Source: Streptacidiphilus sp. P02-A3a
GTDB lineage: Bacteria; Actinomycetota; Actinomycetes; Streptomycetales; Streptomycetaceae
Assembly (NCBI RefSeq): GCF_014084105.1
Contig: NZ_CP048289.1
Coordinates: forward strand, 8,937,922 to 9,001,921
DNA length: 64,000 nucleotides
Reading direction: 5' to 3'
Shown piece after piece: positions 8,197-16,408 of this stretch (position 1 is the first letter of the stretch; each line of letters starts with the position of its first letter). The position numbers and the translations under genes are program-made. Under the pieces are notes generated by a model. The model ran no database searches and was not told the origin of the DNA. It was given only the letters and a program-made list of their open reading frames with translations.

Positions 8197-8955
8197 TCAG
8201 GCCTGTGGCAGCGGCGCCAGCAGGATCGGGGCGGTCGTCGGCCTCGGCGAGCCGCCTGCGGGCTCCACCGTGACGCCGACCCCGGCCGCTCCGCCCGGGG
8301 ACCCGTTGAGCAGCTTCGCGCCGCCCGACGGCGACGAGTCGACCAGTCCGGCGGGCACCATCACCCCGCCCCGGCTGTACCAGAGTTCGTACACCTTGCC
8401 GTCCGCCAGGCCGGGCAGGTCGTGGTAGACGAAGGCGACCTGGCCGAGCCGGGCCGAGGAGACCACGGTACTGGTACCGCCGCCGGTCAACTGCCCGCTG
8501 TGGAAAGCGGCGTCGGGGGCGGCCAGCAGCTGGCTGAGGGTCGCCGCCTGCTGCTGCGCGGTGGCCGTGAGCGAGCGCTGCCGGGTCAACTGGTGGCCGA
8601 CGTCGACCGCCACGCCGACCGCGACCAGCGCCACCACCAGGCAGGCGGCCAGGGCCAGTTGCGGCAGCCGCTGCCGCCACCGCCGCCAGGGCGAGCCGGG
8701 AGTGGCCGAGTCCGGTACCAGCGGCGGCAGTTGGCGGACCTGGGAGACGGCGGTGAGCACCCGCGCGCGGAACTCCGGCGGCGGGGTCTCGGCTGCCGCC
8801 AGGGCGAGCCGGGCGGCGGTCTCGCGCAGTTCCCGCACCTCCACGGTGCAGGCGGGGCAGACCGCCAGGTGCCGGTCGAACTCCGCCGACTCGCGGTCGG
8901 AGAGCGCGTGCAGCGCGTAGACCCCGGTCAGCGTGTGCAGGTCGGCGGTGGTCAC
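8197..8955 (-). CDS. rskA: Anti-sigma-K factor, RskA family
   Basis: This 252-aa membrane protein has a cytoplasmic anti-sigma domain containing the zinc motif HLAVCPAC (His29, Cys33, Cys36) and one TM helix (about 97-120, LALAACLVVALVAVGV). An extracytoplasmic RskA-type domain follows (YELWYSRGGVMVPAG). It should hold SigK at the membrane until regulated proteolysis. It starts at GTG 8955 inside the sigK stop codon (GTGA overlap), so the pair is made in fixed stoichiometry. Confidence 0.92.
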   Translation of the reverse strand: MTTADLHTLTGVYALHALSDRESAEFDRHLAVCPACTVEVRELRETAARLALAAAETPPPEFRARVLTAVSQVRQLPPLVPDSATPGSPWRRWRQRLPQLALAACLVVALVAVGVAVDVGHQLTRQRSLTATAQQQAATLSQLLAAPDAAFHSGQLTGGGTSTVVSSARLGQVAFVYHDLPGLADGKVYELWYSRGGVMVPAGLVDSSPSGGAKLLNGSPGGAAGVGVTVEPAGGSPRPTTAPILLAPLPQA

Positions 8956-9539
8956 GCGGCCACCCCCAGGCAGTCCCGGAGCCGGATCAGACCGTCCCGC
9001 ACCCGGGTCTTGACGGTGCCGAGCGCCGCGCCGAGCAGGTCGGCCGTCTCCTGGTAGGTGCAGCCGCGGTAGTAGGCGAGCAGCACCGACTCACGCTGGA
9101 TCTCGGTCAGCGAGTTGAGGCAGCGCCGGACCTGCTCCCGCTCCAGCCTGCGCTCCACCTGCTCGCTGACCTCGTCGTAGGCGGGCGTGTGCTCGCGGGC
9201 GGCGACCCGCTGCTCGCGGTCGGTGGACGCCTGCGCGGAGCGCACCCGGTCCACCGCGCGGCGGTGCGCCAGGGTCATGATCCAGGACATGGCACTGCCC
9301 TTGGCCGGGTCGAAGCGGGCGGCGCAGCGCCAGACCTCGATCAGCACCTCCTGGGCGACCTCCTCCGACTGCGCGGGGTCGCGGACCAGTCGGCGGGCCA
9401 GCCCCAGTACCGGCGCGGCCACGGTCTGGTAGACGGTCTCGAAGGCCTTCTGGTCACCTCGGGAGACCCGGTCCAGCAGGCTCTCCAACGCCCCGGGACC
9501 TGGGTCGACGACCTGGTCGCCTGGTACGGCCGCGTGCAT
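8952..9539 (-). CDS. sigK: ECF RNA polymerase sigma factor SigK
   Basis: Group-4 sigma factor of 195 aa. Region 2 is VYQTVAAPVLGLARRLVRDPAQSEEVAQEVLIEVW...SAMSWIMTLAHRRAVDRVR. Region 4 is SLTEIQRESVLLAYYRGCTYQETADLLGAALGTVKTRVRDGLIRLRDCL. I chose ATG 9539 because a GGAGGTG site lies just upstream; the frame also allows a TTG at 9569. It forms an operon with the anti-sigma gene, overlapping by 4 bp. In mycobacteria SigK responds to redox and drives secreted antigens; the regulon here is unknown. Confidence 0.93.
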   Translation of the reverse strand: MHAAVPGDQVVDPGPGALESLLDRVSRGDQKAFETVYQTVAAPVLGLARRLVRDPAQSEEVAQEVLIEVWRCAARFDPAKGSAMSWIMTLAHRRAVDRVRSAQASTDREQRVAAREHTPAYDEVSEQVERRLEREQVRRCLNSLTEIQRESVLLAYYRGCTYQETADLLGAALGTVKTRVRDGLIRLRDCLGVAA

Positions 9540-9633
9540 GGACACCTCCGTGGGACTGGGCTTCTTCAACTCACTTCGGGGCCGCCACCGTCACGGATTG
9601 GTCCAAACGTACGACATTTCCGCGCAGCGCGAA

Positions 9634-9668
9634 GGGCCCCGCGCTCCTGAGGGGAGCGGAGGGGGCCC
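9634..9668. terminator. Imperfect hairpin terminator
   Basis: Arms GGGCCCC/GGGGCCC and GCTCC/GGAGC form a stem with small bulges between the small secreted-protein gene (ending at 9690) and sigK. Confidence 0.6.
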
Positions 9669-9689
9669 CGGCCGGTAAGGCCGCGAGGG

Positions 9690-9962
9690 TCAGCGCCCGC
9701 GCACCGCGACGATGGCGTAGTGGCCCTTGACCCACTCGCGACGGATGCCGTGACGCCCGCGCACGGTCACGTAGTGGCCCTTGACCCAGACCCGCTCGGT
9801 GCGGACCGGGGTCCGGTGGTGCGGGGCCATCCGGGAGGCGACCGGACGCAGGGTGTGCGTCGTGGCGGCGGCGGCCGTCCCGGCGGTGGCCAGCGCGGCA
9901 CCGCTGAGGAGGGCGGCGGACGCGGCGACGAGGGTGACTGCCTTGGTGATTCGGGTGCGCAC
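9690..9962 (-). CDS. Small secreted protein with two WVKGHY repeats
   Basis: A 90-aa protein from GTG 9962 with a GAAAGG ribosome site. Residues 1-33 are a clear Sec signal peptide ending in AGTAAAA. The mature, strongly basic part has two copies of a WVKGHY motif (VWVKGHYVTVRGR and EWVKGHYAIVAVR). No known enzyme fold is evident; the repeats suggest binding to a polymer or the cell wall. It lies alone between terminators. Confidence 0.75.
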   Translation of the reverse strand: MRTRITKAVTLVAASAALLSGAALATAGTAAAATTHTLRPVASRMAPHHRTPVRTERVWVKGHYVTVRGRHGIRREWVKGHYAIVAVRGR

Positions 9963-10167
9963 GAGAGTGCCTTTCGCGGGTGGTAACTGCGGTACCCGGG
10001 AAACATATCAGCCTCTCCGTGACCGCACGGGCGCGGAGAGTCACCGTCACTCCGGTGCGCCGCTGGCGGTAGCCGTACGGGCGGTTTCCCGCCACTGATC
10101 TCCTGGCACGTCCATGCCATCCTGAAGGAGCCCTGCACGGTGCGAGTCGCAACCCGCCGCCCAGGTA

Positions 10168-10206
10168 GGCGCCCTGCGGCCGGTCGCTGGTAGGCCGCAG
10201 GGCGCC
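10168..10206. terminator. Hairpin terminator of the MFS gene
   Basis: A perfect 14-bp inverted repeat (GGCGCCCTGCGGCC and its complement) with an 11-nt loop starts 18 bp beyond the MFS stop codon. Confidence 0.85.
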
Positions 10207-10223
10207 GCGCGGGGGGCGGGTGA

Positions 10224-11492
10224 TCAGGCCGTGGCGTTCTCCTGAGCCTGGCCGGGTGCCACCGTCAGCGCCTCCGCGCCCGGGAGTTGCTCCTTCTCGG
10301 TCGGCCCGGCCGACCCCTGTCGCTGTTCCGGCCGGGTGACCAGGTAGCAGGTGGCCAGGGCGAGCAGGGCGGCGGCGAGGTAGGCCAGGTCGCGGTAGGG
10401 CAGGACGGCGATCAGGCCCGAGCCGGTGGCGATGCCGATCGACTGCCCGGCGGTGATCAGGAAGTTGTCGGCCCCGCTGACCCGGCCCAACAGCTCGCCC
10501 GGGGTGTTCAGTTGGATCGCGGTCAGCGCGCCGACGATCACGAACGGCAGTCCGAGGCCGAACAGCAGCGCCCCGACGATCACGACCGCGTCCACCCGCA
10601 CCGTCATCACCAGGGCGGCGACGGCGGCGATGCCGAGCCCGAGCGCGGTGAGCCGCCCGGGACCGATCCGGCCCATCACCGCCCCGGCGGACACCCCGCC
10701 GACGATCCCGGTGAGGCCCATCGCGGTGACGATGACCCCGGTCCAGGACGCGGAGTGGTGCAGGCCCTCGGTCGAGATGGCGATGCCCAGCGTCTCGAAG
10801 AAGCCCATCACGAACAGGCTGAGGGTCATCGCCAGCGTCAACTGCCGCAGTACCGGCGTCCGGGCGAGGTGCAGGAAGCCCGCCGTGGTCTCCCGGCGCC
10901 AGTCCACGCCGGACGGCTCCGGCTTCTCCTCCTCGACCTTGATGAAGGCCCAGCAGAGCACACCCGCCGCGAAGCTCGCCGCGTCCATGATCGCCACCGC
11001 GCCGCCGCCGTACGCGGCGAGCAGGCCCACGCCGATCGCCGGGGTGATCAGCCGCTGGCCCTGGGTCAGCGCCTGCGTCAGGCCGTTGGCGTTGCCCAGC
11101 TGCTCCTCCGGGACCATCCTCGGCAGCAGCGCGGTCATCGCCGAGCCGGAGATGTCGGCGGCCAGCCCGTAGAGGAACATCACCAGGAAGATCAGCCAGA
11201 CCTGGCTCGCGTGGTGCACCTGGGTCAGCGTGAGGACCAGCAGGCCGGTGGCCGAGTTGGTGACCATGATCAGCGGCCGGCGCCGCACCCGGTCCACGAG
11301 CACACCGGTCAGCGGCGAGAGCAGGGTGCCGCCGATCAGGCACAGCATGCACAGGCCCGCCTGGGAGGTCGAGCCGGTCAGCTCCTTGACCCAGATCCCG
11401 GCCGCGAGCCAGAGGGCGTAGTCACCGATCGAGCTGAGCGTGTTGCTCAGGAAGTACAGGCGCATCCGGGGTATGGCGAACAGCTTGGGCAT
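10224..11492 (-). CDS. Major facilitator superfamily transporter (probable drug exporter)
   Basis: A 422-aa protein with about 12 hydrophobic helices. It begins MPKLFAIPRMRLYFLSNTLSSIGDYALWLAAGIWV, typical of the MFS group annotated as macrolide-efflux-like. The A-motif-like loop GVLVDRVRRRP lies after helix 2. ATG 11492 has an AAGGGTGA ribosome site. It starts 7 bp after the regulator gene that precedes it in the same direction, so the two form one operon and the regulator probably controls this exporter. Substrate unknown. Confidence 0.88.
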   Translation of the reverse strand: MPKLFAIPRMRLYFLSNTLSSIGDYALWLAAGIWVKELTGSTSQAGLCMLCLIGGTLLSPLTGVLVDRVRRRPLIMVTNSATGLLVLTLTQVHHASQVWLIFLVMFLYGLAADISGSAMTALLPRMVPEEQLGNANGLTQALTQGQRLITPAIGVGLLAAYGGGAVAIMDAASFAAGVLCWAFIKVEEEKPEPSGVDWRRETTAGFLHLARTPVLRQLTLAMTLSLFVMGFFETLGIAISTEGLHHSASWTGVIVTAMGLTGIVGGVSAGAVMGRIGPGRLTALGLGIAAVAALVMTVRVDAVVIVGALLFGLGLPFVIVGALTAIQLNTPGELLGRVSGADNFLITAGQSIGIATGSGLIAVLPYRDLAYLAAALLALATCYLVTRPEQRQGSAGPTEKEQLPGAEALTVAPGQAQENATA

Positions 11493-11499
11493 GGCGTGG

Positions 11500-12201
11500 T
11501 CACCCTTCGGGTTCGGCTGGCGCGGCGGGGGTCGGTGCATCTGGGGTCGGCGCGTGTGGGGTCGGTGCGTCTGGGGTCGGTGCGTCTGGGGTCGCGGCAC
11601 CGGCGGAGGCGCCTGGCGTTTCGAACGGGTAGGAGACCGTGAGCAGTTCGAAGGGGACCGCCCCCTCGGGGCGCAGGCCGGGATCCGGGATGCGGGGAGC
11701 GAACCGCATCAGGATCGCGACGATCTCGTCCTGCACCTGCTCCATCTCGGCGGGCGTGGCGAAGAGCACGGCCTGGCTTCTGCCGCTCGCCGCGCGCTGG
11801 TCGTCGGGGTACTGGTCGCGCAGGGTCTGGAACCGGCGGAAGCGGCTGAGCGCGCGCTCCAGCATGACCTCGCCCAACCCCTCCGCGGCATGGGCCGCGA
11901 CCGGGTCGGGGTCCTGCTCGTCGGTGCTGATGGCGATGGAGCCGATCCGCCAGGGACGTTCCCGCCCGCTGCCGTGCTCCGCCTCCACCAGGTACCCGTG
12001 CTTGGCCAGCGTCCGCAGGTGGTACGCGATGTTGGGCACCGAGCCGCCGACGATCTCGGCCGCCTCGGTGGCCGTGAGCGCGCCGCGCAGCCCGATCGCT
12101 TCGAGCAGGTCGATCCGGGTCGGATGCGCCAGCGCGCGCAGCGCCTTGGCATCCGAGACCTTGCGTGGTGCGGCCTTGTCGCCGCCGTCCTCTGTGCTCA
12201 T
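11500..12201 (-). CDS. ArsR-like winged-helix transcriptional regulator
   Basis: This is a 233-aa protein. An N-terminal winged HTH (about 15-85) includes ALRALAHPTRIDLLEAIGLRG, TATEAAEIVGGSVPNIAYHLRTLAKHGYL and a wing RERPW. A helical middle domain is followed by a C-terminal tail of Ala-Pro-Thr repeats encoded by a 15-bp tandem repeat. ATG 12201 lies directly downstream of a 15-bp-arm palindrome that is almost certainly its operator. It is the first gene of an operon with the MFS exporter, a classic local repressor/exporter arrangement. The ligand is unknown. Confidence 0.88.
   Translation of the reverse strand: MSTEDGGDKAAPRKVSDAKALRALAHPTRIDLLEAIGLRGALTATEAAEIVGGSVPNIAYHLRTLAKHGYLVEAEHGSGRERPWRIGSIAISTDEQDPDPVAAHAAEGLGEVMLERALSRFRRFQTLRDQYPDDQRAASGRSQAVLFATPAEMEQVQDEIVAILMRFAPRIPDPGLRPEGAVPFELLTVSYPFETPGASAGAATPDAPTPDAPTPHAPTPDAPTPAAPAEPEG
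11531..11590 (-). repeat. 15-bp tandem repeat encoding Ala-Pro-Thr tail
   Basis: Four contiguous 15-bp units (GTCGGTGCGTCTGGG, two slightly diverged) encode repeated TPDAP/TPHAP at the C-terminus of the regulator. Confidence 0.85.
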
Positions 12202-12215
12202 GGCATGAGAGTAGC

Positions 12216-12249
12216 TTCGAAAGAACTCTTGCGAAAGAGTTCTTTCGAA
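12216..12249. promoter_or_regulatory. Strong operator palindrome of the regulator/MFS operon
   Basis: A perfect 15-bp inverted repeat (TTCGAAAGAACTCTT, 4-nt spacer GCGA, then its complement) ends 15 bp upstream of the regulator ATG. A further partial half-site (CTTCTTTCG) follows at 12252-12260. The AT-rich arms stand out in this GC-rich DNA. It probably covers the promoter and is the regulator's own binding site. Confidence 0.8.
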
Positions 12250-12420
12250 AAGCTTCTTTCGCGTCGCCCCGGGAGCCGGTCGGGGTTGATCCGCGAGATA
12301 TCCACAGTCATGCGGCCGAGTCTGCGGGCCCTCCCCAGCGCCCCGCACCGTGTTTTCCGGGTCGGCGTAGCCGCCCGCCGCCGACCGACTCCCCAGCCCG
12401 GGCGGTCAGCGCGGAAGGGG

Positions 12421-12831
12421 TCAGCGCGGGCGGGTCGCCGCGCAGGTCACGCAGGTCCGGGCAGCCGGGCGGACCTCCAGCCGGTCCGCCGGGATCGGCC
12501 GACCGCACCCCTCGCACAGCCCGTACTCGCCCCGCTCCAACCGCTCCAGCGCACACTCCAGCTCGGCCAGTCGCCGCTGCCCCTGCGCCAGCAGCGAGGC
12601 GACGTGGGCACGTTCGAACGCGGTGCTCGACCCCTCCGGATCGTGCTCGTCGTCCACCGCCACCAGTGCGTTCGCCGCGACGATCTCGGCGAAGTCGCGA
12701 CCCAGGGCCGTGATCCGGGCAACCGCCTCGGCGCGTTCGGCGAGCAGCCGCCCACGGGCGGCCTCGTGTTCAGCCGGGGAGGTGACACTGGAAGAAGCGT
12801 CATTGTCGGACATCTTGCTCATCGCGCGCAT
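12421..12831 (-). CDS. TraR/DksA-type C4 zinc-finger protein
   Basis: A protein of about 136 aa. A long helical N-terminal half (ARGRLLAERAEAVARITALGRDFAEIV...QGQRRLAELECALERLERGEYGLC) leads into a C4 zinc finger CEGCGRPIPADRL...TCVTC. This is the DksA/TraR fold, whose members bind the RNA polymerase secondary channel or act as small regulators. The start is uncertain: ATGs at 12831, 12822 and 12813 are all in frame and none has a strong ribosome site. It stands as a single gene. Confidence 0.85.
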   Translation of the reverse strand: MRAMSKMSDNDASSSVTSPAEHEAARGRLLAERAEAVARITALGRDFAEIVAANALVAVDDEHDPEGSSTAFERAHVASLLAQGQRRLAELECALERLERGEYGLCEGCGRPIPADRLEVRPAARTCVTCAATRPR

Positions 12832-13286
12832 AACACCGCCGCACTGCTTCCGCATTCCGCACGCCACCGCGCCGGAGGGTTTTCCACACTGTGGATAACC
12901 CCTGTGGACAAGTGTTCGATTTACCCACAGTCACCGGTGGAGCATCCCCCGTGTCCGCTGCGGTCCGGCTCGGAGCAACGTCCACACGGGGTGAACTGGC
13001 CTGCGACGGAGGCGACTTGCCCCGATGACCGGCACCACCGGTAGCGCACGGTCACCCCGGCGCGGAACGGACTCCCGGCGTCCACCGAACCGACCATGGC
13101 GGCGGAGATCGAGTGTTCCTCCGATGACGTGTTTCCATAGCGGGGCGCACTCAGTTCGACTAGCGTTGTGATCAGCAGTCGTGGATCCGAGTACAGCGTG
13201 ACCAGCAGTTCGAGGACCAGGGCGATCACCTCAACCCCTGAGGTACGCGCCAGTGCGTACCTCATCCCCGAACTGGGAGCAGCATC
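12832..13286. other. Long upstream region of the cold-shock gene
   Basis: No gene is supported in these 455 bp. They carry two TGTGGAT/TGTGGAC-type motifs near 12890-12910. They also hold a tract with moderate AT content around 13130-13170 that may contain the csp promoter, and the hairpin at 13239-13264. The opposite-strand frame is long but shows no recognisable protein. Confidence 0.5.
13239..13264 (+). promoter_or_regulatory. Perfect hairpin in the csp 5' leader
   Basis: Ten-base arms TGAGGTACGC and GCGTACCTCA with a 6-nt loop lie 22 bp before the csp start codon. The position suggests an mRNA structure that affects translation or stability, as in other cold-shock leaders. Confidence 0.6.
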
Positions 13287-13490
13287 ATGGCCAGTGGCAC
13301 CGTGAAGTGGTTCAACGCCGAAAAGGGCTTCGGCTTCATCGAGCAGGACGGCGGCGGCCCCGACGTCTTCGCCCACTACTCGAACATCAACGCCCAGGGC
13401 TTCCGCGAGCTGCAAGAGGGCCAGCACGTCGAGTTCGACGTCACCCAGGGCCAGAAGGGCCCGCAGGCCGAGAACATCACCGTCGTCTGA
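13287..13490 (+). CDS. Cold-shock protein (CspA family)
   Basis: A complete 67-aa single cold-shock domain. It contains GTVKWFNAEKGFGFIEQ (RNP1 region) and DVFAHYS (RNP2 region, with Ala in place of the commoner Val), then QGFRELQEGQHVEFDV. Such proteins bind single-stranded RNA and DNA and melt mRNA structure. The start is ATG 13287 after GGGAG, followed by a strong terminator. A decayed copy of this gene's 3' end and terminator exists at 37477-37580. Confidence 0.97.
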   Translation: MASGTVKWFNAEKGFGFIEQDGGGPDVFAHYSNINAQGFRELQEGQHVEFDVTQGQKGPQAENITVV

Positions 13491-13501
13491 CCCGACGGAA
13501 C

Positions 13502-13532
13502 GGCGCCCCGCACCGGACCGGTGCGGGGCGCC
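13502..13532 (+). terminator. csp terminator
   Basis: A perfect 15-base self-complementary stem (GGCGCCCCGCACCGG and its complement around a single A) lies 11 bp after the csp stop codon. Confidence 0.88.
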
Positions 13533-13549
13533 ACGCGTTTCCGCCCTTC

Positions 13550-13591
13550 CCGTTGTCCCGGCCCCGTTGTCCCGGCCCCGTTGTCCCGGCC
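13550..13591. repeat. Three tandem 14-bp units
   Basis: The unit CCGTTGTCCCGGCC occurs three times in a row between the csp terminator and the next gene. No coding frame uses it. Confidence 0.85.
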
Positions 13592-13707
13592 GCTCGATCG
13601 CCCCTGGCCAGCGCCACATGGTTTCCACAAGGACCGCGCCTAGCGTCGAACCGGAACGAAGGGCGACCGGTGGGCGCGACGCCTGCCGAGGCGAAGCGGA
13701 GGACACC

Positions 13708-14223
13708 ATGGGCAGGCTGGTATCACGTCGGCGCGGAACGGTGATCGGGACGGCGGTCCTGGCCGGTGTGCTGGCGGCAGGTGGGGCGACGGCCTACGCG
13801 GCCTCCGGCTCCACGCCGAGCTCCGCGCCGAGCTCCACCCCGGCCAAGTCGGCCGGTGCGCCCACGACGGCGAAGGCCGAACAGCGCCTGCTGCGCCGGG
13901 GCGTCCACGGCCAGGTGACCGTGAAGAACCGCGGGACCGGCCAGTACCTGACCCGTGAGTGGCAGCGCGGCCAGATCACCGGCACCGCCTCCGGCACGAC
14001 GTTCACGGTCAAGAGCCCGGACGGCACCAGCTGGACCTGGACCGCCGCCGCCAACGCGAAGGTCACCCGCGACGGCAGGACGATCTCCGAGTCGGCACTG
14101 AAGACCGGTGACCAGGTCCTGGTCGTGGGTGAGCAGGCCGGATCGGCGAACGACGCCACCCGGATCTACGCACCCACGGCCGCGCCGACCGCGCAGCCGA
14201 AGACCAGCACCCAGACCTCGTAG
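13708..14223 (+). CDS. Secreted protein, DUF5666-like
   Basis: A 171-aa protein from ATG 13708 with a GGAGG-like ribosome site. The N-terminus is a signal peptide or anchor (RRRGTVIGTAVLAGVLAAGGATAYAA). A Ser/Pro/Ala linker is followed by a small beta domain (HGQVTVKN...TGTASGTTFTVKSPDGTSWTWTAAANAKVTRDGRTISESALKTGDQVLVVG), which matches the OB-like repeat seen in DUF5666 proteins. Exported; function unknown. Confidence 0.8.
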   Translation: MGRLVSRRRGTVIGTAVLAGVLAAGGATAYAASGSTPSSAPSSTPAKSAGAPTTAKAEQRLLRRGVHGQVTVKNRGTGQYLTREWQRGQITGTASGTTFTVKSPDGTSWTWTAAANAKVTRDGRTISESALKTGDQVLVVGEQAGSANDATRIYAPTAAPTAQPKTSTQTS

Positions 14224-14287
14224 CGGTCGCAGGCGTCACGGCGGTCGCGGGCGTCACGGCGGGCGCGGGCTCACCGCACCGGGTCAC

Positions 14288-14710
14288 TCACACCAGCGGC
14301 TTGGTCCAACGCCGCCACTGCGGCTCGGGCGCGTACCCGGCGGCCCGCCAGGCGTGCTGCCCGAGTTCGTTGTGCTCAAGCACCATCGCGTCACCGCGAC
14401 GCCCGCCCAGGGCGGCGAAACGGCGCTCGGCCGCCTCCAGCAGCGCGCCACCGATGCCCTGACAGCGCGAGTCCGGGTCCACCGCGAGCCGGTAGAGGTG
14501 GCAGCGCCAACCGTCCCAGCCCGCTATCACCGTGCCGACCATGCGGCCGTTCCGCTCAGCGATGATCACCGCCTCGGGGTCGAGCGCGACCAAGCGCCCG
14601 ACGCCTGCTTCGTCGTCGCTGATACTCGTCCCCTCGGCGGCGGACGTCCAGAAGTCCAGCAGCGCGTGGACGTCGTCGGATGTGGCGGAGCGGATGGTCA
14701 GGTCGGTCAT
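14288..14710 (-). CDS. GNAT-family N-acetyltransferase
   Basis: A 140-aa GNAT protein. Motif A for acetyl-CoA is LYRLAVDPDSRCQGIGGALLEAAERR, preceded by AERNGRMVGTVIAGWDG. Length is typical of stand-alone GNAT acetyltransferases. The acceptor substrate cannot be inferred and the neighbours give no hint. Confidence 0.88.
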   Translation of the reverse strand: MTDLTIRSATSDDVHALLDFWTSAAEGTSISDDEAGVGRLVALDPEAVIIAERNGRMVGTVIAGWDGWRCHLYRLAVDPDSRCQGIGGALLEAAERRFAALGGRRGDAMVLEHNELGQHAWRAAGYAPEPQWRRWTKPLV

Positions 14711-14753
14711 GCGAAAAGCCTGGCACAGGGCACTGACAGTCGGCGAGGATCAG

Positions 14754-14981
14754 CTAGCGCTGCCAGCCGGCGAAGGTCGTCAGCTCGATCCACTCACGAT
14801 CGCGTTCGCCGGGCACGAGCCGCCCCACCTGCTGCCATTCCTCGGCGAGCAGTGTGTACACGGGTTCGTCAGGGGCGCGGCGACGGGAGCCCCGGGGACG
14901 CGGGGTGCGGGCCAGGTCGACACTGGCCGTTGAGCTGGATGCGGGGACAGTCACACCGGGCACAACGGCAGAAACGTTCAA
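14754..14981 (-). CDS. Small hypothetical protein
   Basis: A frame of up to 75 aa. The C-terminal part (DEPVYTLLAEEWQQVGRLVPGERDREW) looks like a real small actinobacterial protein: an acidic patch, then a helix, then a PG-x-x-D/E-W segment. The start is uncertain; the frame opens at a TTG (14981), and GTGs inside are equally possible. The role is unknown. Confidence 0.5.
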   Translation of the reverse strand: MNVSAVVPGVTVPASSSTASVDLARTPRPRGSRRRAPDEPVYTLLAEEWQQVGRLVPGERDREWIELTTFAGWQR

Positions 14982-15091
14982 CCGGTCACGCCCACAGCTG
15001 GGTCACCGTCGGGTCACAACTATCGAGTACCCGTGCGATTCCGATTCGCCTGGGGCAGGCTCGGGGCTTTCACGATCATGAGGAGGCCCCC

Positions 15092-15367
15092 TTGAGCAGC
15101 ACCACCACCGGCCGCCGGACCCTGCGCACCGCCGGAGCGGCGATCGCGCTCGCCGTCGCCCTGCTGATACCGGCCGGGCAGGCCCAGGCCGTGGCCCGCC
15201 CCGCGGCGACCACCGGGTGCGCGCACCACACCACCGGCACCTGCGACCCCCGGGCGCGGCACCCGAAGGGCGCCACCGCCGAGTGCCGGGACCACACCTT
15301 CAGCTTCTCCGCGCACTTCTCCGGCACCTGCTCCCACCACAAGGGCGTGCTGTACTGGTTCAAGTGA
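15092..15367 (+). CDS. Secreted DUF3761 protein
   Basis: A 91-aa protein starting at TTG 15092 directly behind an AGGAGG ribosome site. No ATG or GTG fits the frame there. Residues 1-34 are a signal peptide (TAGAAIALAVALLIPAGQAQAVA). The end is the DUF3761 signature GATAECRDHTFSFSAHFSG with CSHHKGVLYW behind it. The domain is common in secreted actinobacterial proteins and also in calcium-binding or nuclease-linked proteins; its activity is unknown. Confidence 0.85.
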   Translation: MSSTTTGRRTLRTAGAAIALAVALLIPAGQAQAVARPAATTGCAHHTTGTCDPRARHPKGATAECRDHTFSFSAHFSGTCSHHKGVLYWFK

Positions 15368-15541
15368 GCCGTCGGCCTCAGGTGACCCGTCGGCTTCAGG
15401 CGACCCACTCGGCCCGGGTCGGGCGCCGCCGGACACCGGTGGCGCCGCCCCCACTCGCCCCCGCTGCTCCTCGAAGGCCGTCGCCAGCGTCTCGTCGGGA
15501 CCTGATCCGGTCATGGTGTGACCTTCCCCGAGGGAATTCCG

Positions 15542-16261
15542 TCATGAGGGTGACGAACCCGGAGGGCCCGACGTAGCCGCCGGTCGGCCAAGGGGGGACG
15601 CCGCCGTCCCCACGGCACGCTCTCGGGCGGGTTCCCGCGTCAGGCCGAGGCTCCGCTCGGCGACCAGGCGCCCGGACGCGTCGAAGCCACGGACCGCCAA
15701 CGGGCCGGTCGCGGCCCCCCGCAGGACCTGGCTCAACCAGACACCGTCAGCGAGCACGGCGTCCCGCTCCGGCTCCCCCTCGTGGTGCACGGTGATCCTG
15801 GTGACGGCCGCCGGACAGCGTCCGATCAGCGTGGTGGCGTAGACCCGCGCTCCCGTACCGTCGAGCCGCGCGCAGCCCACACCGCCGGTCAGGTACTCGA
15901 CGGTCACCCCGGACGGGTGCGGCCGACCCTCCGCCGGACCGAGCCACGCCTCCCGCCCGTTTGGGTTGCCGGGATCGCCCGGCAACGAACAACTCACCAG
16001 CTGGCCGGACGGCCCCTGGCCGACCAGCCAGGTGGACAGGCCGTCCTCCAGCGCCCGGTACAACCCGGGCACGGCGATCACCGGCCGGTACGCCGCGATC
16101 GCGTCCACGGGCACCCGAACACCGCCACCGAGCCAGTGTCCGCTGGTCAACTCGCCCTCAGCAGCGGCTTTCAGACAGTTCGTCAAATCCCGCTGCGCCG
16201 CCGCCTCGGGTACTCCACCGAAGGCCGTGGGAGGCACCCTGTCATCACCGGACGCATCCAT
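15542..16261 (-). CDS. Hypothetical protein
   Basis: A 239-aa protein from ATG 16261 (GGGGCAGG ribosome site). It has no signal peptide or TM segment. The pattern LYRALEDGLSTWLVGQGPSGQLVSCSL suggests a soluble domain that alternates strands and helices. I do not recognise the family. The codon pattern is normal for the genome, so it is probably a real gene. Confidence 0.7.
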   Translation of the reverse strand: MDASGDDRVPPTAFGGVPEAAAQRDLTNCLKAAAEGELTSGHWLGGGVRVPVDAIAAYRPVIAVPGLYRALEDGLSTWLVGQGPSGQLVSCSLPGDPGNPNGREAWLGPAEGRPHPSGVTVEYLTGGVGCARLDGTGARVYATTLIGRCPAAVTRITVHHEGEPERDAVLADGVWLSQVLRGAATGPLAVRGFDASGRLVAERSLGLTREPARERAVGTAASPLGRPAATSGPPGSSPS

Positions 16262-16408
16262 GCCTGCCCCATCTCTCGCTACCCGGACGGAAGTTCACCT
16301 GCCGCGAGTCGACCTTAGGGCCCGCGCCGGTGCCCAGCCGGGAATTCCCGACAGCGGCTGCCCACCGCACCGCTCGGTCACCCGACCGGCCACCCCCACT
16401 CGGCCCGG

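Noticed and set aside
12921..13709. 262-codon minus-strand frame covering csp
   Set aside because: It crosses the csp gene and its terminator and has no recognisable protein sequence.
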